Positions 7,252-17,538 of a stretch of 64,000 nt of DNA are shown here, in pieces (positions within the stretch are counted from its first letter, which is position 1; the number at the start of each line of letters is the position of its first letter). This DNA comes from Clostridia bacterium (GTDB lineage Bacteria; Bacillota; Clostridia; Lachnospirales; Lachnospiraceae), in assembly GCA_910575625.1 (NCBI GenBank), contig CAJTFD010000012.1:62001-126000 (forward strand), given 5' to 3'. Under the pieces are notes generated by a model that was given only the letters and a program-made list of their open reading frames with translations, was not told the origin of the DNA and did no database searches. The translations under genes were made by a program, and so were the position numbers.

Positions 7252-7980
7252 ATGAGGACAGTACACGAGGTGAGCCGATTGACGGGGGTGAGCGTACGCG
7301 CACTCCATCATTACGACAGGATCGGGCTCCTGCATCCGGCAAAAGTCACAGAGGCGGGTTACCGTCTGTATGACGACGCGGCACTGGAGCGTCTGCAATA
7401 TATCTTATTGTTTAAAGAACTGCAGTTTTCGCTGAAGGAGATCAAAGGCATCCTGGACAGCCCGGATTTTGACCGCGGCCGGGCGTTGGAGCAGCAGATC
7501 ACGCTGCTGGAGATGAGGAAGGAGCATCTGGAGAATCTGATCGATTTTGCCCGTGGAATACAGATGATAGGAGTGAGAGGATTGGATTTTACAGTGTTTG
7601 ACATGAAGAAGATCGACGAGTATGCCCGGCAGGCGAAGGCGTCCTGGGGGCAGACCCCGGAGTACAGGGAGTTTGAGGAGAAATCCAGGGACCGGACCAG
7701 GGAAGAGGAACAGAAGCTCTCGGTGGAGCTCATGGGGATCCTGGCGGGGTTCGGACGTATGCAGGAGGAAGACCCGGCCAGCGCGGCTGTACAGGAGCAG
7801 GTGAGAAAGCTGCAGGATCATATCACGGAGAATTATTACACTTGTTCCAAAGAGATCTTATCGCAGCTGGGCCAGATGTATGCCGGGGGCGGGAGCATGA
7901 CGGAGAATATCGACAAGGCCGGCGGTGACGGCACGGCGGCGTTTGCGTATCGGGCGATCGAGATATACTGCGGGGAGTGA
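7252..7980 (+). CDS. MerR family regulator with TipAS ligand-binding domain
   Basis: The 242-residue protein has an N-terminal MerR winged helix (TVHEVSRLTGVSVRALHHYD, then GLLHPAKVTEAGYRLY), a coiled-coil dimer helix around residues 75-105 and a C-terminal TipAS-like all-helical domain. It begins after GGGGAGGTGACAGATC. TipA-type regulators bind peptides or drugs and activate promoters with long spacers. It is the first gene of normal chromosomal character after the left element, and no divergent target gene is adjacent. Confidence 0.9.
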   Translation: MRTVHEVSRLTGVSVRALHHYDRIGLLHPAKVTEAGYRLYDDAALERLQYILLFKELQFSLKEIKGILDSPDFDRGRALEQQITLLEMRKEHLENLIDFARGIQMIGVRGLDFTVFDMKKIDEYARQAKASWGQTPEYREFEEKSRDRTREEEQKLSVELMGILAGFGRMQEEDPASAAVQEQVRKLQDHITENYYTCSKEILSQLGQMYAGGGSMTENIDKAGGDGTAAFAYRAIEIYCGE

Positions 7981-8097
7981 CCGTCTTATATTTCCGTTCC
8001 CAGGAACATTTTTCAGGAATATCTTCAGTGGATGGGGAGATCTTTGGACACCCAGTCTGCTAAGATATAGGAAAATGTGAATGGGAGGCAGCGGCGG

Positions 8098-8211
8098 ATG
8101 AAAGGATATGTTGTGGGCGAGGGCTATATGGGCTATGTGGACGGTGAGTACCGTCTGTTTGCAGATGAGACGGATTATCGGGAGTATTTGGAGGCATGTA
8201 GGACAGAGTAG
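8098..8211 (+). CDS. Small conserved hypothetical protein
   Basis: A 37-residue ORF with a GGGAGG site ten bases upstream encodes a Gly/Tyr-rich peptide (MKGYVVGEGYMGYVDGEYRL) ending in DYREYLEACRTE. The repeated GYMGY-D-Y pattern looks like a small conserved Lachnospiraceae protein. It lies just upstream of the WYL regulator and may be cotranscribed. The function is unknown. Confidence 0.55.
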   Translation: MKGYVVGEGYMGYVDGEYRLFADETDYREYLEACRTE

Positions 8212-8228
8212 ATTTTGCGGAGGGAGAC

Positions 8229-9209
8229 ATGGCGGTTTCAGTGGTCAAATTGCGGATGCTCTATATCATGAAGATCTTGTTGGAAAAAACGGATGAAGGC
8301 CATACCATGTCGGCGGCGGATATCGGGCGTGCGCTAAAAGGCTACGGGATGTCTGCCGACCGCAAGACCATATACAGTGATATCGAGACGCTGCGGGAAT
8401 TTAAGCTGGATATCCTCCAGGCGTTGGGGACCCACGGTGGGTATTATATATGCAGCCGCAGGTTTGAGCTGCCCGAGCTGAAACTTCTAGTGGACGCGGT
8501 GCAGTCCTCTAAATTCATCACCAGCAAAAAATCAGAGGAACTGATCCGAAAGCTGGAGCATCTGACCAGCGAGCATGAGGCGAAACAGCTCCAGCGGCAC
8601 GTCTTCATCTACGACCGTTCAAAAGCGGGGAATGAGACGATCTACTATAATGTGGATAAGATCCATACGGCTATATTGGAAAACAGACAGATCGTGTTCC
8701 AGTATGCGAAGTGGACGGTGGGACGGGGTCTGGTGCCGAAAAAGGACGGGGCTGTCTATAAAGCCAGTCCTTGGGCCCTGACCTGGGATGACGGGAATTA
8801 TTATCTGATCGCATACGATGAGGCGGCCGACCGGATCAAGCATTACCGGGTGGATAAGATGCAGCGGACGGAGGTGGTAAAAGAAGCCCGTGTGGGAAAG
8901 GAGGATTTTCAGGATCTGGATCTTGCTGCTCTCGCCAAGAAGACCTTCTCCATGTACGGAGGCCGGGATGAGGAGGTGGTCCTTTTGTGTAAAAATGAGA
9001 TCGCAGGGGTCATCATGGACCGGTTTGGGAGTGAGACTATGTTGGTGCCGGTGGATGGGGAGCATTTTAAGGTGCATATCCTGGTGGCGGTCAGCAGGCA
9101 ATTTTTTGGCTGGGTGACAGGGATCGGGAAGAGTATGTATATAGCTGGGCCGGAGCATGTACAGAAGGAGTATAGGGAGTATCTGTTGGATATCTTGGAT
9201 GGGTATTGA
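8229..9209 (+). CDS. WYL domain transcriptional regulator
   Basis: The 326-residue protein has an N-terminal winged helix of DeoR/HTH_11 type (SAADIGRALKGYGMSADRKTIYSDIETLR) and a WYL domain around residues 140-230 with YKASPWALTWDDGNYYLIAY, in which the W-Y-L core is recognisable. It ends with a WCX extension. The start follows GGAGGGAGAC. WYL proteins are ligand-responsive regulators, often of DNA-damage or defence genes. The target here is unknown. Confidence 0.88.
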   Translation: MAVSVVKLRMLYIMKILLEKTDEGHTMSAADIGRALKGYGMSADRKTIYSDIETLREFKLDILQALGTHGGYYICSRRFELPELKLLVDAVQSSKFITSKKSEELIRKLEHLTSEHEAKQLQRHVFIYDRSKAGNETIYYNVDKIHTAILENRQIVFQYAKWTVGRGLVPKKDGAVYKASPWALTWDDGNYYLIAYDEAADRIKHYRVDKMQRTEVVKEARVGKEDFQDLDLAALAKKTFSMYGGRDEEVVLLCKNEIAGVIMDRFGSETMLVPVDGEHFKVHILVAVSRQFFGWVTGIGKSMYIAGPEHVQKEYREYLLDILDGY

Positions 9210-9577
9210 TGGGGGAGGGGATATCTGATGCGGTTTTTGGGATATGCACGTCAGGCAGTGCAGCAGATGGAGCTTCTGGAATCCCGGTACATAGATGGTC
9301 AGCCGGGAATGCCGCCTGATCAACATCATTCTTGCTGTTACTTTATTGGAATGCGTATACAGCATATTGAAATAAAGGTCTGTGGATATGGAGATGCCTG
9401 TCAGAAATTTAGATAGATATAGAGGAGACCGATCAGGCATTTAAGCCAAACACGAAGGCGGTATTTGGGGGAATTTCTGAGAGCGTGTTTTAAAATACGC
9501 TCTCAGACTGTACACAAAATGTCTGTTTAACCATGCGTGCTCGAAGGGCTGTGCCCTTGAACTTTAAATCCTATATC
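9210..9577. terminator. Intergenic stretch with a 30-bp bidirectional terminator-like palindrome
   Basis: The 370-bp region between two convergent genes holds no supported gene. CTGAGAGCGT (9477-9486) and its exact inverse (9497-9506) enclose a TTTTAAAA core. The palindrome can act in either direction, but a long U-tract is lacking on both sides. Confidence 0.55.
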
Positions 9578-10966
9578 TCATCGGTCCGACAGATACTCGT
9601 GTATTCCCTTCGCCCCGGCTTTTCCGGCCTCCATAGCCAATATGACGGTAGCGGCCCCGGTCACGGCATCGCCGCCGGCGAACACGCCTTTCCGGCTGGT
9701 CTGGCCCGTCCCATCGGCCACGATACAGCCGTATTTATCTACGTCCAGCCCTTTGGATGTCCCCGCGATCAGCGGATTGGGGGAAGTCCCCAGGGACATG
9801 ATCACGGTGTCGCAGGTGATCTCATAGTCGGAGCCGGGGATCTCCACCGGACGGCGGCGGCCGGAGGCGTCCGGTTCGCCCAGTTCCATCTTACGGACGA
9901 TCATGCCCCGGACGTTGGCCTCATCGTCCACCAGGATCTCCACCGGGTTTGTGAGCAGTTCAAACACAACGCCTTCCTCCTTGGCATGGTGGACTTCCTC
10001 CACACGGGCCGGGAGTTCCGCCTCGCTCCGGCGGTAGACGATCCAGGTCTTGGCCCCTAAACGCAGGGCGGTCCGGGCTGCATCCATGGCCACGTTGCCG
10101 CCGCCGACCACGATCACTTCCTTTCCGCGCCAGATCGGGGTGTCGTAGTCATCGCGGAAGGCTTTCATCAGGTTGTTCCGGGTGAGGAATTCGTTGGCGG
10201 AGAATACGCCGTTAGCGTTCTCGCCGGGGATGCCCATGAAGCGGGGCAGTCCTGCGCCGGAGCCGATGAAGACAGCCGAGAATCCCTCTTCATCCATCAG
10301 TCCGTCGATGGTCACGGAACGGCCGACGATCACGTTGGTCTCGATCTCCACGCCCATCTTGCGCACGTTCTCGATCTCCTTTTGCACGACTTTTTCTTTG
10401 GGCAGACGGAATTCCGGGATGCCGTAGGTCAGCACGCCGCCCGGCTCGTGGAGGGCCTCGAAGATCGTGACTTCATACCCTAAACGGGCCAGGTCCCCCG
10501 CGCAGGTCAGACCGGCAGGTCCTGCGCCGATGACGGCTACCTTGATGCCGTTGGTCTTTGAAGGCGGGGTGGGGGATACGCCATGTTCCCTGGACCAGTC
10601 GGCCACGAAGCGCTCCAGTTTGCCGATGGATACTGCCTCGCCCTTTTTCCCGCGGACGCATACGCCTTCACATTGGGACTCCTGGGGGCAGACTCGCCCG
10701 CAGACAGCCGGCAGCGCTGAGGACTGGGCGATCACCTCCGCGGCTTTGGCAAACTCTTTTTCCTTGACATGGGCGACGAATGATGGGATGTCGATGGATA
10801 CGGGACATCCTTCCACGCATTTTGCCTTTTTGCAGCCCAGGCAGCGGGCGGCTTCCTGTACGGCCTCCTCCTCGTTGTACCCTAAGCAGACCTCGTCAAA
10901 ATTTGCCGCCCGTACTTTGGGCTCCTGTTCCCTGACCGGTATCTTATGCAGCATATCCTGTGCCAT
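9578..10966 (-). CDS. nfnB: NfnB-type large subunit (GltD-like flavoprotein) of NADH-dependent ferredoxin:NADP+ oxidoreductase
   Basis: The 462-residue protein has two N-terminal 4Fe-4S motifs (CLGCKKAKCVEGCP and CGRVCPQESQCEGVC). An FAD Rossmann motif (VAVIGAGPAGLTCAGDLARL) and an NADPH Rossmann motif (EVIVVGGGNVAMDAARTA) follow. It would often be annotated as NADPH-dependent glutamate synthase small subunit. However, no glutamate synthase large subunit is nearby. It is directly coupled (TAATG) to an NfnA-like gene, which supports the electron-bifurcating Nfn complex. That cytosolic enzyme links NADH, NADPH and ferredoxin pools in anaerobes. The length matches NfnB. Confidence 0.88.
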   Translation of the reverse strand: MAQDMLHKIPVREQEPKVRAANFDEVCLGYNEEEAVQEAARCLGCKKAKCVEGCPVSIDIPSFVAHVKEKEFAKAAEVIAQSSALPAVCGRVCPQESQCEGVCVRGKKGEAVSIGKLERFVADWSREHGVSPTPPSKTNGIKVAVIGAGPAGLTCAGDLARLGYEVTIFEALHEPGGVLTYGIPEFRLPKEKVVQKEIENVRKMGVEIETNVIVGRSVTIDGLMDEEGFSAVFIGSGAGLPRFMGIPGENANGVFSANEFLTRNNLMKAFRDDYDTPIWRGKEVIVVGGGNVAMDAARTALRLGAKTWIVYRRSEAELPARVEEVHHAKEEGVVFELLTNPVEILVDDEANVRGMIVRKMELGEPDASGRRRPVEIPGSDYEITCDTVIMSLGTSPNPLIAGTSKGLDVDKYGCIVADGTGQTSRKGVFAGGDAVTGAATVILAMEAGKAGAKGIHEYLSDR

Positions 10967-11856
10967 TATGCATCACCTCCACATTGTCCGCAGCCGCCAT
11001 GGTGCGTCTCGCCTTCTTTGAGTTTTAACAGGGCCCGTCCTTCCTCGGTCTGGTAGATGCGCTGGCGTTTGATGGCCTCGTCGAAGTCTACCAGATGGCC
11101 GTCAAATTCCGGTCCGTCCACGCAGGCGAACTTGATCGCATCGTTCACATGGAGCCGGCACGCGCCGCACATGCCGGTCCCATCCACCATGATCGGGTTC
11201 ATGCTGACAATGGTGGGGATCGACAGTTTCTCCGTTAAAAGGGCGGTGGATCTCATCATCACAAGGGGCCCGATCGCAACGCAGATATCGTAGTGTTTTC
11301 CCTGGCCTGTGACCAGGTCCTCCAGTACAGCGGTCACCATGCCGTGGGTCCCGCAGGAGCCGTCGTCTGTGGCGATATGTACCTGGGCGGCCGCCTGGCG
11401 CATCTGATCACTTAAGATCAGCATGTCCTTCGTCTTAGCGCCCATGATCACATCAGCATGGATATCGTGCTCATGCAGCCACTTTACCTGGGGATAGACG
11501 GGGGCTGCGCCCACACCTCCGGCCACGAAGAGGATCTTTTTTTTGCGCAGGGTTTCCAAGTCTTCGCTGATGAATTCTGAGGGATTCCCCAATGGTCCGA
11601 CGAAATCTTGGAAGGAATCGCCTTCTTTTAAGGCGGCCATCCGTATGGTGGATGCGCCCACGACCTGGAAGACGATCGTGACGGTCCCCTTCTGGCGGTC
11701 GTAGTCGCAGATCGTCAGAGGGATCCGCTCCCCTATGCTGTCCATTTTTACAATGACAAACTGGCCGGGCTGGCAGGCTGCGGCTGTCCGGGGAGCCTCC
11801 ACGTCCATCAGATAGATCTTTTCCGCCAGTTGTTCTGCCTTTATGATCTTATACAT
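10966..11856 (-). CDS. nfnA: NfnA-type small subunit (ferredoxin-NADP+ reductase-like, 2Fe-2S)
   Basis: The 296-residue protein has an FAD-binding barrel (QPGQFVIVKMDSIGERIPLT) and an NAD-binding domain with LFVAGGVGAAPVYPQ. A C-terminal 2Fe-2S site is DGTGMCGACRLHV with a later FACVDGPEFDG Cys. This is the layout of NfnA and of PyrK-like sulfide/dihydroorotate-type reductases. The stop overlaps the nfnB start as TAATG, so the subunits are probably made together. A promoter lies at 11907-11935. Confidence 0.88.
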   Translation of the reverse strand: MYKIIKAEQLAEKIYLMDVEAPRTAAACQPGQFVIVKMDSIGERIPLTICDYDRQKGTVTIVFQVVGASTIRMAALKEGDSFQDFVGPLGNPSEFISEDLETLRKKKILFVAGGVGAAPVYPQVKWLHEHDIHADVIMGAKTKDMLILSDQMRQAAAQVHIATDDGSCGTHGMVTAVLEDLVTGQGKHYDICVAIGPLVMMRSTALLTEKLSIPTIVSMNPIMVDGTGMCGACRLHVNDAIKFACVDGPEFDGHLVDFDEAIKRQRIYQTEEGRALLKLKEGETHHGGCGQCGGDA

Positions 11857-11906
11857 TCTCGGTGTCTGAACCTCCTTACCTCCTGTTTAGGTATTTACTA
11901 GTTAGT

Positions 11907-11935
11907 ATTATGCTTGAAATAGAGAGGAGTGTCAA
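11907..11935 (-). promoter_or_regulatory. Sigma-A-type promoter of nfnAB
   Basis: On the minus strand, TTGACA (11935-11930), a 17-bp spacer and CATAAT (11912-11907) lie about 50 bases upstream of nfnA. A TACTAACTAGTA-type partial palindrome follows the -10 box and could be an operator. Confidence 0.55.
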
Positions 11936-12079
11936 TATATTTGTACGAAAAAAATCTGAACTATATTGCAATTTCTATGATATACATAGAATATATAAGA
12001 TTTTGTTGGAATCATAAAAATTTTGGAGCGTATGTATAGAGTGGCGTTTTATGGAGACTATAAGCCAGGAGGTGTTTGC

Positions 12080-12781
12080 ATGATAGAGGAAAAGATGGAG
12101 GCTCTGGAAAAAGAGGAGACCCAGGATGAACAGATCAAAGAGACGGGGCAAGTGACCCTGGATGCCAACGAGGAGAAGCAGCACATCCATCTGCTGACGA
12201 TCATCGGGGAGGTGGAGGGGCATGAATCCGCGTCCAGCCAGAGTAAGACGACCAAGTATGAACATGTGCTGCCGAAGCTGGCCATGATCGAGGATGATGA
12301 GGAGATAGACGGCCTTCTGGTGCTGCTGAACACGGTGGGAGGGGATGTGGAAGCGGGACTGGCCATCGCGGAGATGATCGCGTCTTTGAGCAAGCCCACC
12401 GTCTCCCTGGTGCTCGGGGGCGGTCATTCGATCGGAGTGCCGCTGGCGGTGTCCGCGGATTACACATTCATCGTGCCCAGCGCCACCATGGTGGTGCACC
12501 CGGTGCGCAGCAACGGCATGTTCATAGGCGTGGTGCAGACCTACCGGAATATGGAGAAGACCCAGGACCGTATCACGAATTTTGTCTCTGAGCACTCCCA
12601 TATCACCAAGGAGCGGCTGGAGGAACTGATGCTGGATACGTCCCAGTTGGTGAAAGATGTGGGGACCATGTTGGAGGGGGAGGAGGCCGTCCGGGAAGGG
12701 CTGATCGACGAGGTGGGCGGCATCAGCCAGGCCCTGCGAAAATTATATGAGCTGATCGATGCGGCCGATGGGGAAGATTAA
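12080..12781 (+). CDS. tepA: ClpP-fold serine protease, TepA/YmfB type
   Basis: The start at 12080 follows AGGAGG, and the frame is open further upstream without a site. The 233-residue protein has an acidic N-terminal helix and then the crotonase/ClpP fold. Motifs are GLLVLLNTVGGDVEAG, LGGGHSIGVPLAVSADY with the nucleophile Ser, and ATMVVHPVR with the catalytic His. The family (translocation-enhancing protein) is ClpP-like but lacks a partner ATPase here. In Bacillus, ymfB lies just upstream of spoIIIE, and the same order is seen here with uppP in between. Confidence 0.88.
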   Translation: MIEEKMEALEKEETQDEQIKETGQVTLDANEEKQHIHLLTIIGEVEGHESASSQSKTTKYEHVLPKLAMIEDDEEIDGLLVLLNTVGGDVEAGLAIAEMIASLSKPTVSLVLGGGHSIGVPLAVSADYTFIVPSATMVVHPVRSNGMFIGVVQTYRNMEKTQDRITNFVSEHSHITKERLEELMLDTSQLVKDVGTMLEGEEAVREGLIDEVGGISQALRKLYELIDAADGED

Positions 12782-12901
12782 AGAGGCCGGATAAAGGCAG
12801 AGGGAACAGACTGTGGAATGGGATGATTCTACGGTTTGTTTTTTTGTGGGTCTTATGTTATAATAATTGGTACGCGTTACATACGCAACACGGAGGGGAT
12901 G

Positions 12902-13774
12902 ATGGATTTTATTCGAGCGATGTTGATCGGTATCGTGCACGGAGTGACGGCTTTTCTGCCCGTGAGCAGTTCCGGGCACGCGGGATTGATCGGGGATCTG
13001 TGGGGGATGCAAGGGGCGGAGGAGCTTTTTTTTGAGGTGATGCTGCATGTGTCTACCCTGCTGGCGGTCGTGGCGGCTTTTTGGAAAGATATCACGAAAG
13101 TTGCGGCGGAGCTGATCTTGATCTGTATGGATCTGATCACGAATGTGCGGATCTTTATCGAAAATAAAAAGACGGGCGCGGATAAGCGTTACCAGAAGAT
13201 CAGCGGGACAAATTACCGGAAGATGACGCTGCTGCTCGTGACAGCGGCGGGTCCCATGGCTCTGCTGGGGATGCTGTCCCGGCGGTTGGTGCAGATCGCG
13301 TTCGGCAGTCTGCTCGCCATCGGTATCGGTTTTCTGATGTCGGCGATCTTGCTGTTTGTCATGGACCATATCGCGAGGGGGGCGAAGATCCCAAAGGATA
13401 TGACCTATGACAATGCCATATGGATGGGCGTCTGCCAAGGGATGGCCGCTTTTCCTGGTATCTCCAGGGTGGGGGTTTCCATGGCCGTGGGGCTGCTGTG
13501 CGGCCTGAACCGGAAAGTAGCCGTGAAATTTACGTTCCTGACGGCGATACCGGCCGTCTGCGGGGCGTTGATCCTGGAATTGGGACAGCTGGGCACACTC
13601 TCTCTGACGGGGAGGCAGTTCGGGACGTATCTCTGCGGGGCGCTTGTGGCTGGGATCACAGGGTTCCTGTTGATCCGGCGGCTGGCCCAGTACCTGCTGC
13701 GGGCGCGGTTCCGAGGATTTGCCTGTTACAGCTTCCTGCTCGGCATCGTAGCGATCGTGTGTAAGTTTAGGTAG
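12902..13774 (+). CDS. uppP: Undecaprenyl-diphosphatase UppP/BacA
   Basis: The 290-residue integral membrane protein has the BacA signatures [17 protein letters not shown] near the N-terminus and [19 protein letters not shown] in the second half, with several hydrophobic helices. The second motif reads GISRVG instead of the usual GTSRSG. The enzyme recycles undecaprenyl pyrophosphate, the lipid carrier of peptidoglycan. GGAGGGG precedes two adjacent ATGs, and the second (12902) gives better spacing. A promoter TTGTTT (12836-12841), 17-bp spacer, TATAAT (12859-12864) is present. Confidence 0.9.
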   Translation: MDFIRAMLIGIVHGVTAFLPVSSSGHAGLIGDLWGMQGAEELFFEVMLHVSTLLAVVAAFWKDITKVAAELILICMDLITNVRIFIENKKTGADKRYQKISGTNYRKMTLLLVTAAGPMALLGMLSRRLVQIAFGSLLAIGIGFLMSAILLFVMDHIARGAKIPKDMTYDNAIWMGVCQGMAAFPGISRVGVSMAVGLLCGLNRKVAVKFTFLTAIPAVCGALILELGQLGTLSLTGRQFGTYLCGALVAGITGFLLIRRLAQYLLRARFRGFACYSFLLGIVAIVCKFR

Positions 13775-13784
13775 GAGGATGATC

Positions 13785-16172
13785 ATGGCGGTCAATAGAA
13801 AGAAAAGTACAGCGGCCAGGAGGAGACGGAAGAAAAAAAATGCCCAGGACAGCTACGCAGGGGAGATCACCCTGCTGCTCATGCTGGCTCTTTCGGTCAT
13901 TTTGCTGATCAGCAATTTTGGGCTGGGCGGTTTTCTGGGAAATGCGGTGAGCACCTTCTTTTTTGGGGCTTTTGGGATCGCATCCTATGTGTTTCCGTTT
14001 TTTCTGTTCCTGGGCGTCGCGGCCCTGGTGGTCAATAGGGAAAATCCTTTAGTCTATAAGAAGGTCACGGCGGGGATCTTGTTTTTCTGTTTTTTATGTG
14101 CGCTCTTACAGATGCTCACCCAGGGGGACACATCCAGCTGGGAGGTCCGGCAATATTATCTGCTGTCTGCGGACAACCATGTGGGCGGCGGTGTGGTCGG
14201 CGGGCTGATCAGCCGGCTGGCCTGCCTGGCGTTCGGGGTGCTGGGGGCTTATATCCTGCTGCTCATCGGAGAGGTCATCTTTTTGATCTTGATCACCCAG
14301 AGGTCTTTTTTCGGCTTTTGCAAAAAAGTCCTTTTCGGGGCTAAAGAACAACCGAAAACCGGGAAAAAGGTGAAAAAGACGGCGGAGAGCGTGTATGTGC
14401 CGGAGAAGACGGCAGACAGGCAGACCAGGAGGGGGCGGAAAAAAGAGGAGGCCGGCCTTCTCCCAGTCAATGTGGAACTGACCATGCCGGACACGGACGA
14501 TGAAGATCCTGTGGAGGAGGAGCCTTTGGAAAAGGCTGTGGCAGAGCCTCTGGATGAAAGGCAGGAGGAGCCTGCGCAGGGGAAAAAGACCATTGAGGAG
14601 ACAGTGCAGATGTCCTTCGAGATCCAGCGCGGCGATCCGTCCCCGTCTGAGGGATCTAAGAAGAAAGAGCCAGAGATGATACAGCCGGATATCTCCACGG
14701 AAAATCCGGCTTACAAATTCCCGCCCTTTTCTCTGCTGAAGAAAGGGAAGCGGGTCAAGAGCGGGGATACGGAGCAGTATCTGCGTGAGACAGCCGTGAA
14801 GCTGCAGGAGACCCTGCACAATTTCGGGGTCAATGTGACGGTGGTCAATGTGAGCTGCGGCCCCACGGTCACACGCTATGAACTCCAGCCGGAGCAGGGG
14901 GTCAAAGTCAGCAAGATCGTGGGCCTGGCGGATGATATCAAATTGAACCTGGCCACGGCCGACATCCGGATCGAGGCGCCCATACCCGGGAAGGCGGCCG
15001 TGGGCATCGAGGTGCCCAATAAGGAAAACAGTGCGGTGATGCTGCGGGATCTTTTGCAGTCCCAGGAATTTCAGGATGCCAAGTCGAGCCTTTCATTTGC
15101 TGCGGGCAAAGATATCGCGGGCAAGCCGGTGATCACAGACATCGCCAAGATGCCCCATCTGCTCATCGCCGGGGCTACGGGTTCGGGTAAATCGGTCTGC
15201 ATCAACACGCTGATCATGAGCATCTTATACAAGGCCAAGCCGGATGCGGTGAAACTGATCATGGTGGATCCAAAGGTAGTGGAGCTGAGCGTGTATAACG
15301 GGATCCCCCATCTGCTGATCCCGGTGGTCACCGATCCGAAGAAAGCGGCCGGGGCTCTGAACTGGGCCGTTGCGGAGATGACGGAGCGATATAATACCTT
15401 TGCAGAATACAATGTCCGCAACCTGGCGGATTACAACCAGAAGATCCAGGGGATGACACCGGCGGAGGGGGAAGAGCCGCCCAAAAGCATGCCGCAGATC
15501 GTGATCATCGTGGATGAGCTGGCGGACCTGATGATGGTGGCTCCGGGGGAAGTGGAAGATGCGATCTGCCGTCTGGCCCAGCTGGCCCGGGCGGCGGGCA
15601 TCCATCTGATCATCGCGACCCAGCGGCCCTCGGTGAACGTGATCACAGGTCTGATCAAGGCGAACATGCCCTCCAGGATCGCGTTTGCGGTCTCCTCCGG
15701 CGTGGATTCCCGAACGATCCTGGATATGAACGGGGCAGAGAAACTGCTGGGGAAAGGCGACATGCTCTTTTACCCCCAGGGGTATCAGAAACCGGCCCGT
15801 CTGCAGGGGGCGTTTGTGTCGGATGAGGAAGTCAGCGCGGTGGTGGAGTTCCTGGCGGAGAAGAACCCGGTTCCCGGGTGCGATGCGCAGATGCAGGATA
15901 AGATCGTCTCGGCCACAGCCGCCGGAAGTGCGGCCACGTCTGGGGGCGAGGAGAGGGATGCCTATTTTGTGGATGCGGGGAAACTGATCATCGATAAGGA
16001 TAAGGCATCCATCGGCATGCTCCAGAGGGCTTTTAAGATCGGGTTCAACCGGGCGGCCCGGGTCATGGACCAGCTGTCCCAGGCGAATGTGGTCGGGCCG
16101 GAGGAGGGGACAAAGCCCAGGAAGGTGCTCATGACGGCCGAGGAATTTGAGGAGTATATACAGAACATGTGA
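13785..16172 (+). CDS. ftsK: DNA translocase FtsK/SpoIIIE
   Basis: The 795-residue protein starts at 13785, since the ATG at 13779 touches the ribosome-binding site GTAGGAGG. It has a very basic N-terminus and about four membrane helices (residues 25-165). An acidic, Pro/Glu-rich linker and a motor domain follow, with Walker [10 protein letters not shown] near residue 462 and Walker [14 protein letters not shown]. It ends in a winged-helix gamma domain ([20 protein letters not shown]). It pumps DNA through septa at division and, in spore formers, into the forespore. It is followed closely by rlmH. Confidence 0.95.
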   Translation: MAVNRKKSTAARRRRKKKNAQDSYAGEITLLLMLALSVILLISNFGLGGFLGNAVSTFFFGAFGIASYVFPFFLFLGVAALVVNRENPLVYKKVTAGILFFCFLCALLQMLTQGDTSSWEVRQYYLLSADNHVGGGVVGGLISRLACLAFGVLGAYILLLIGEVIFLILITQRSFFGFCKKVLFGAKEQPKTGKKVKKTAESVYVPEKTADRQTRRGRKKEEAGLLPVNVELTMPDTDDEDPVEEEPLEKAVAEPLDERQEEPAQGKKTIEETVQMSFEIQRGDPSPSEGSKKKEPEMIQPDISTENPAYKFPPFSLLKKGKRVKSGDTEQYLRETAVKLQETLHNFGVNVTVVNVSCGPTVTRYELQPEQGVKVSKIVGLADDIKLNLATADIRIEAPIPGKAAVGIEVPNKENSAVMLRDLLQSQEFQDAKSSLSFAAGKDIAGKPVITDIAKMPHLLIAGATGSGKSVCINTLIMSILYKAKPDAVKLIMVDPKVVELSVYNGIPHLLIPVVTDPKKAAGALNWAVAEMTERYNTFAEYNVRNLADYNQKIQGMTPAEGEEPPKSMPQIVIIVDELADLMMVAPGEVEDAICRLAQLARAAGIHLIIATQRPSVNVITGLIKANMPSRIAFAVSSGVDSRTILDMNGAEKLLGKGDMLFYPQGYQKPARLQGAFVSDEEVSAVVEFLAEKNPVPGCDAQMQDKIVSATAAGSAATSGGEERDAYFVDAGKLIIDKDKASIGMLQRAFKIGFNRAARVMDQLSQANVVGPEEGTKPRKVLMTAEEFEEYIQNM

Positions 16173-16201
16173 GCGTATAAAAGGAGCAAAGGAGTAAAGA
16201 G

Positions 16202-16681
16202 ATGCGTGTGACAGTGCTCGCGGTGGGGAAGATCAAGGAGGCGTATCTGCGGGATGCGGTAAAAGAATACAGCAAGCGCCTGGGAAAATATTGCAGGCTG
16301 CAGATCATAGAGGTGGCAGATGAGAAGACGCCAGATCTCCTGCGCGGCGGGGAGAGGGAGCTGATCCTGAAAAAAGAGGGGGAGCGGCTTCTGAAACATC
16401 TGCCCAAAGATGCGTATCTTGTCACATTGGAATTGACCGGCAGGCAGCTCACATCCGAGGAGTTTTCCGGGAAGATCAGCGGCCTGGCGGTCCATGGGAT
16501 CAGCCATATGGTGTTTGTCATCGGCGGGTCCCTGGGGCTGGGAAAGGATGTGTTGGCAAGATCTGATTTTGCGCTGAGTTTTTCAAAAATGACATATCCC
16601 CATCAGCTCATGCGGGTCATACTGTTGGAACAGATCTACCGGGCATATCGGATCGCCAATGGGGAACCGTATCACAAATAA
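16202..16681 (+). CDS. rlmH: 23S rRNA pseudouridine-1915 N3-methyltransferase RlmH
   Basis: The 159-residue protein is full length. Family signatures are AVGKIKEAYLRDAVKEYSKR at the start, FVIGGSLGLGKDVLARSD (the SAM-binding knot) and the C-terminal HQLMRVILLEQIYRAYRI followed by YHK. It modifies position 1915 in helix 69 of the ribosome. It follows ftsK by 29 bp, and its last ten bases overlap the convergent phosphoesterase gene. Confidence 0.95.
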   Translation: MRVTVLAVGKIKEAYLRDAVKEYSKRLGKYCRLQIIEVADEKTPDLLRGGERELILKKEGERLLKHLPKDAYLVTLELTGRQLTSEEFSGKISGLAVHGISHMVFVIGGSLGLGKDVLARSDFALSFSKMTYPHQLMRVILLEQIYRAYRIANGEPYHK

Positions 16682-17538
16682 GTCTTAAGATCATCGATAC
16701 AGATCGTATCGGCCAATTTCTCTCTGGAGACATAGAGGATCTGGTCCGGCTTAGTCTCCACCATCCATTTGACGAGGGTCAGGCATCTATGGTGGATCTC
16801 GATACAGGTGATGCCGTACGGATGGACACAGCTTCCCGTGTTGCAGTAGGGGGCGTCGGCGGTCCCGATCATGGGACGGTGGGTATGGCCCGTGATCAGG
16901 ATGCATCCGTTTTCCTTCGCCCATTCGGTGAGCTTTTCCTCGGTGCGCCGTTTCTTTTTATTATTTTTGGCGGCACTGGTGGGATCTAAAAACCCGCGCC
17001 GTTCCAGAGGCCCCCACAGATACCGCACGAGGAAACGGTTTACGGGCCACAGGGTGCTGTTGAAAAGATCCGTCTGGTGGCCGTGTGTGAGGTAGATATC
17101 TTTTTTATGTTCCATGTCTTTTAAGATCAGGCCAGAATGGAAAGTGATGCGGGGGAACAGCGGGGTAAAGGACTGTCTTGCCTTTGCGGAGGACATTTTT
17201 ATGATGTCGTGGTTCCCGTAGAGGAGATAGAGCCTCTTTTCCCGGTAAAATCTTGCCAGCAGGTCAAAGGTATCTCTGTGGATGTCCATGATCTGTCCCA
17301 TGGAGCGGTTTTCCCAGAGTTCATCCCCGTCCCCCAGTTCGATGTATGTGTAACCATGTCTATGGTAATATTGCAGTGCTGCAGAGTACAGATGTTGGTT
17401 TTTTAGGAAATTATCGTTGGAGTTCCCGCGGCCCCGGTGGCAGTCGCTGAATAGGACGTAGCGTGCGTGGCGGGAGAGCGGGAGCGTAGGGGCGTCAAAA
17501 AATGCTTTCTGTAACCGGCGGTGGGGATCCATAGTCAT
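16672..17538 (-). CDS. Calcineurin-like metallophosphoesterase
   Basis: The 288-residue protein has the five metallophosphoesterase blocks: FSDCHRGRG, ELGDGDELWE, YGNHD, THGHQTD and TGHTHRP. A C-terminal part reads the metal-site region into CNTGSCVHPYG. The ATG at 17538 overlaps the stop of the upstream gene as ATGA, which suggests coupled translation, although ATG 17532 has better spacing to AAGGAGG. The substrate is unknown, and UDP-diacylglucosamine-type or nucleotide phosphoesterases are possibilities. Confidence 0.85.
   Translation of the reverse strand: MTMDPHRRLQKAFFDAPTLPLSRHARYVLFSDCHRGRGNSNDNFLKNQHLYSAALQYYHRHGYTYIELGDGDELWENRSMGQIMDIHRDTFDLLARFYREKRLYLLYGNHDIIKMSSAKARQSFTPLFPRITFHSGLILKDMEHKKDIYLTHGHQTDLFNSTLWPVNRFLVRYLWGPLERRGFLDPTSAAKNNKKKRRTEEKLTEWAKENGCILITGHTHRPMIGTADAPYCNTGSCVHPYGITCIEIHHRCLTLVKWMVETKPDQILYVSREKLADTICIDDLKTYL

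Noticed and set aside
9228..9416. 62-codon ORF after the WYL regulator
   Set aside because: A purine-rich site lies upstream, but the protein composition is irregular and no pattern is recognisable.
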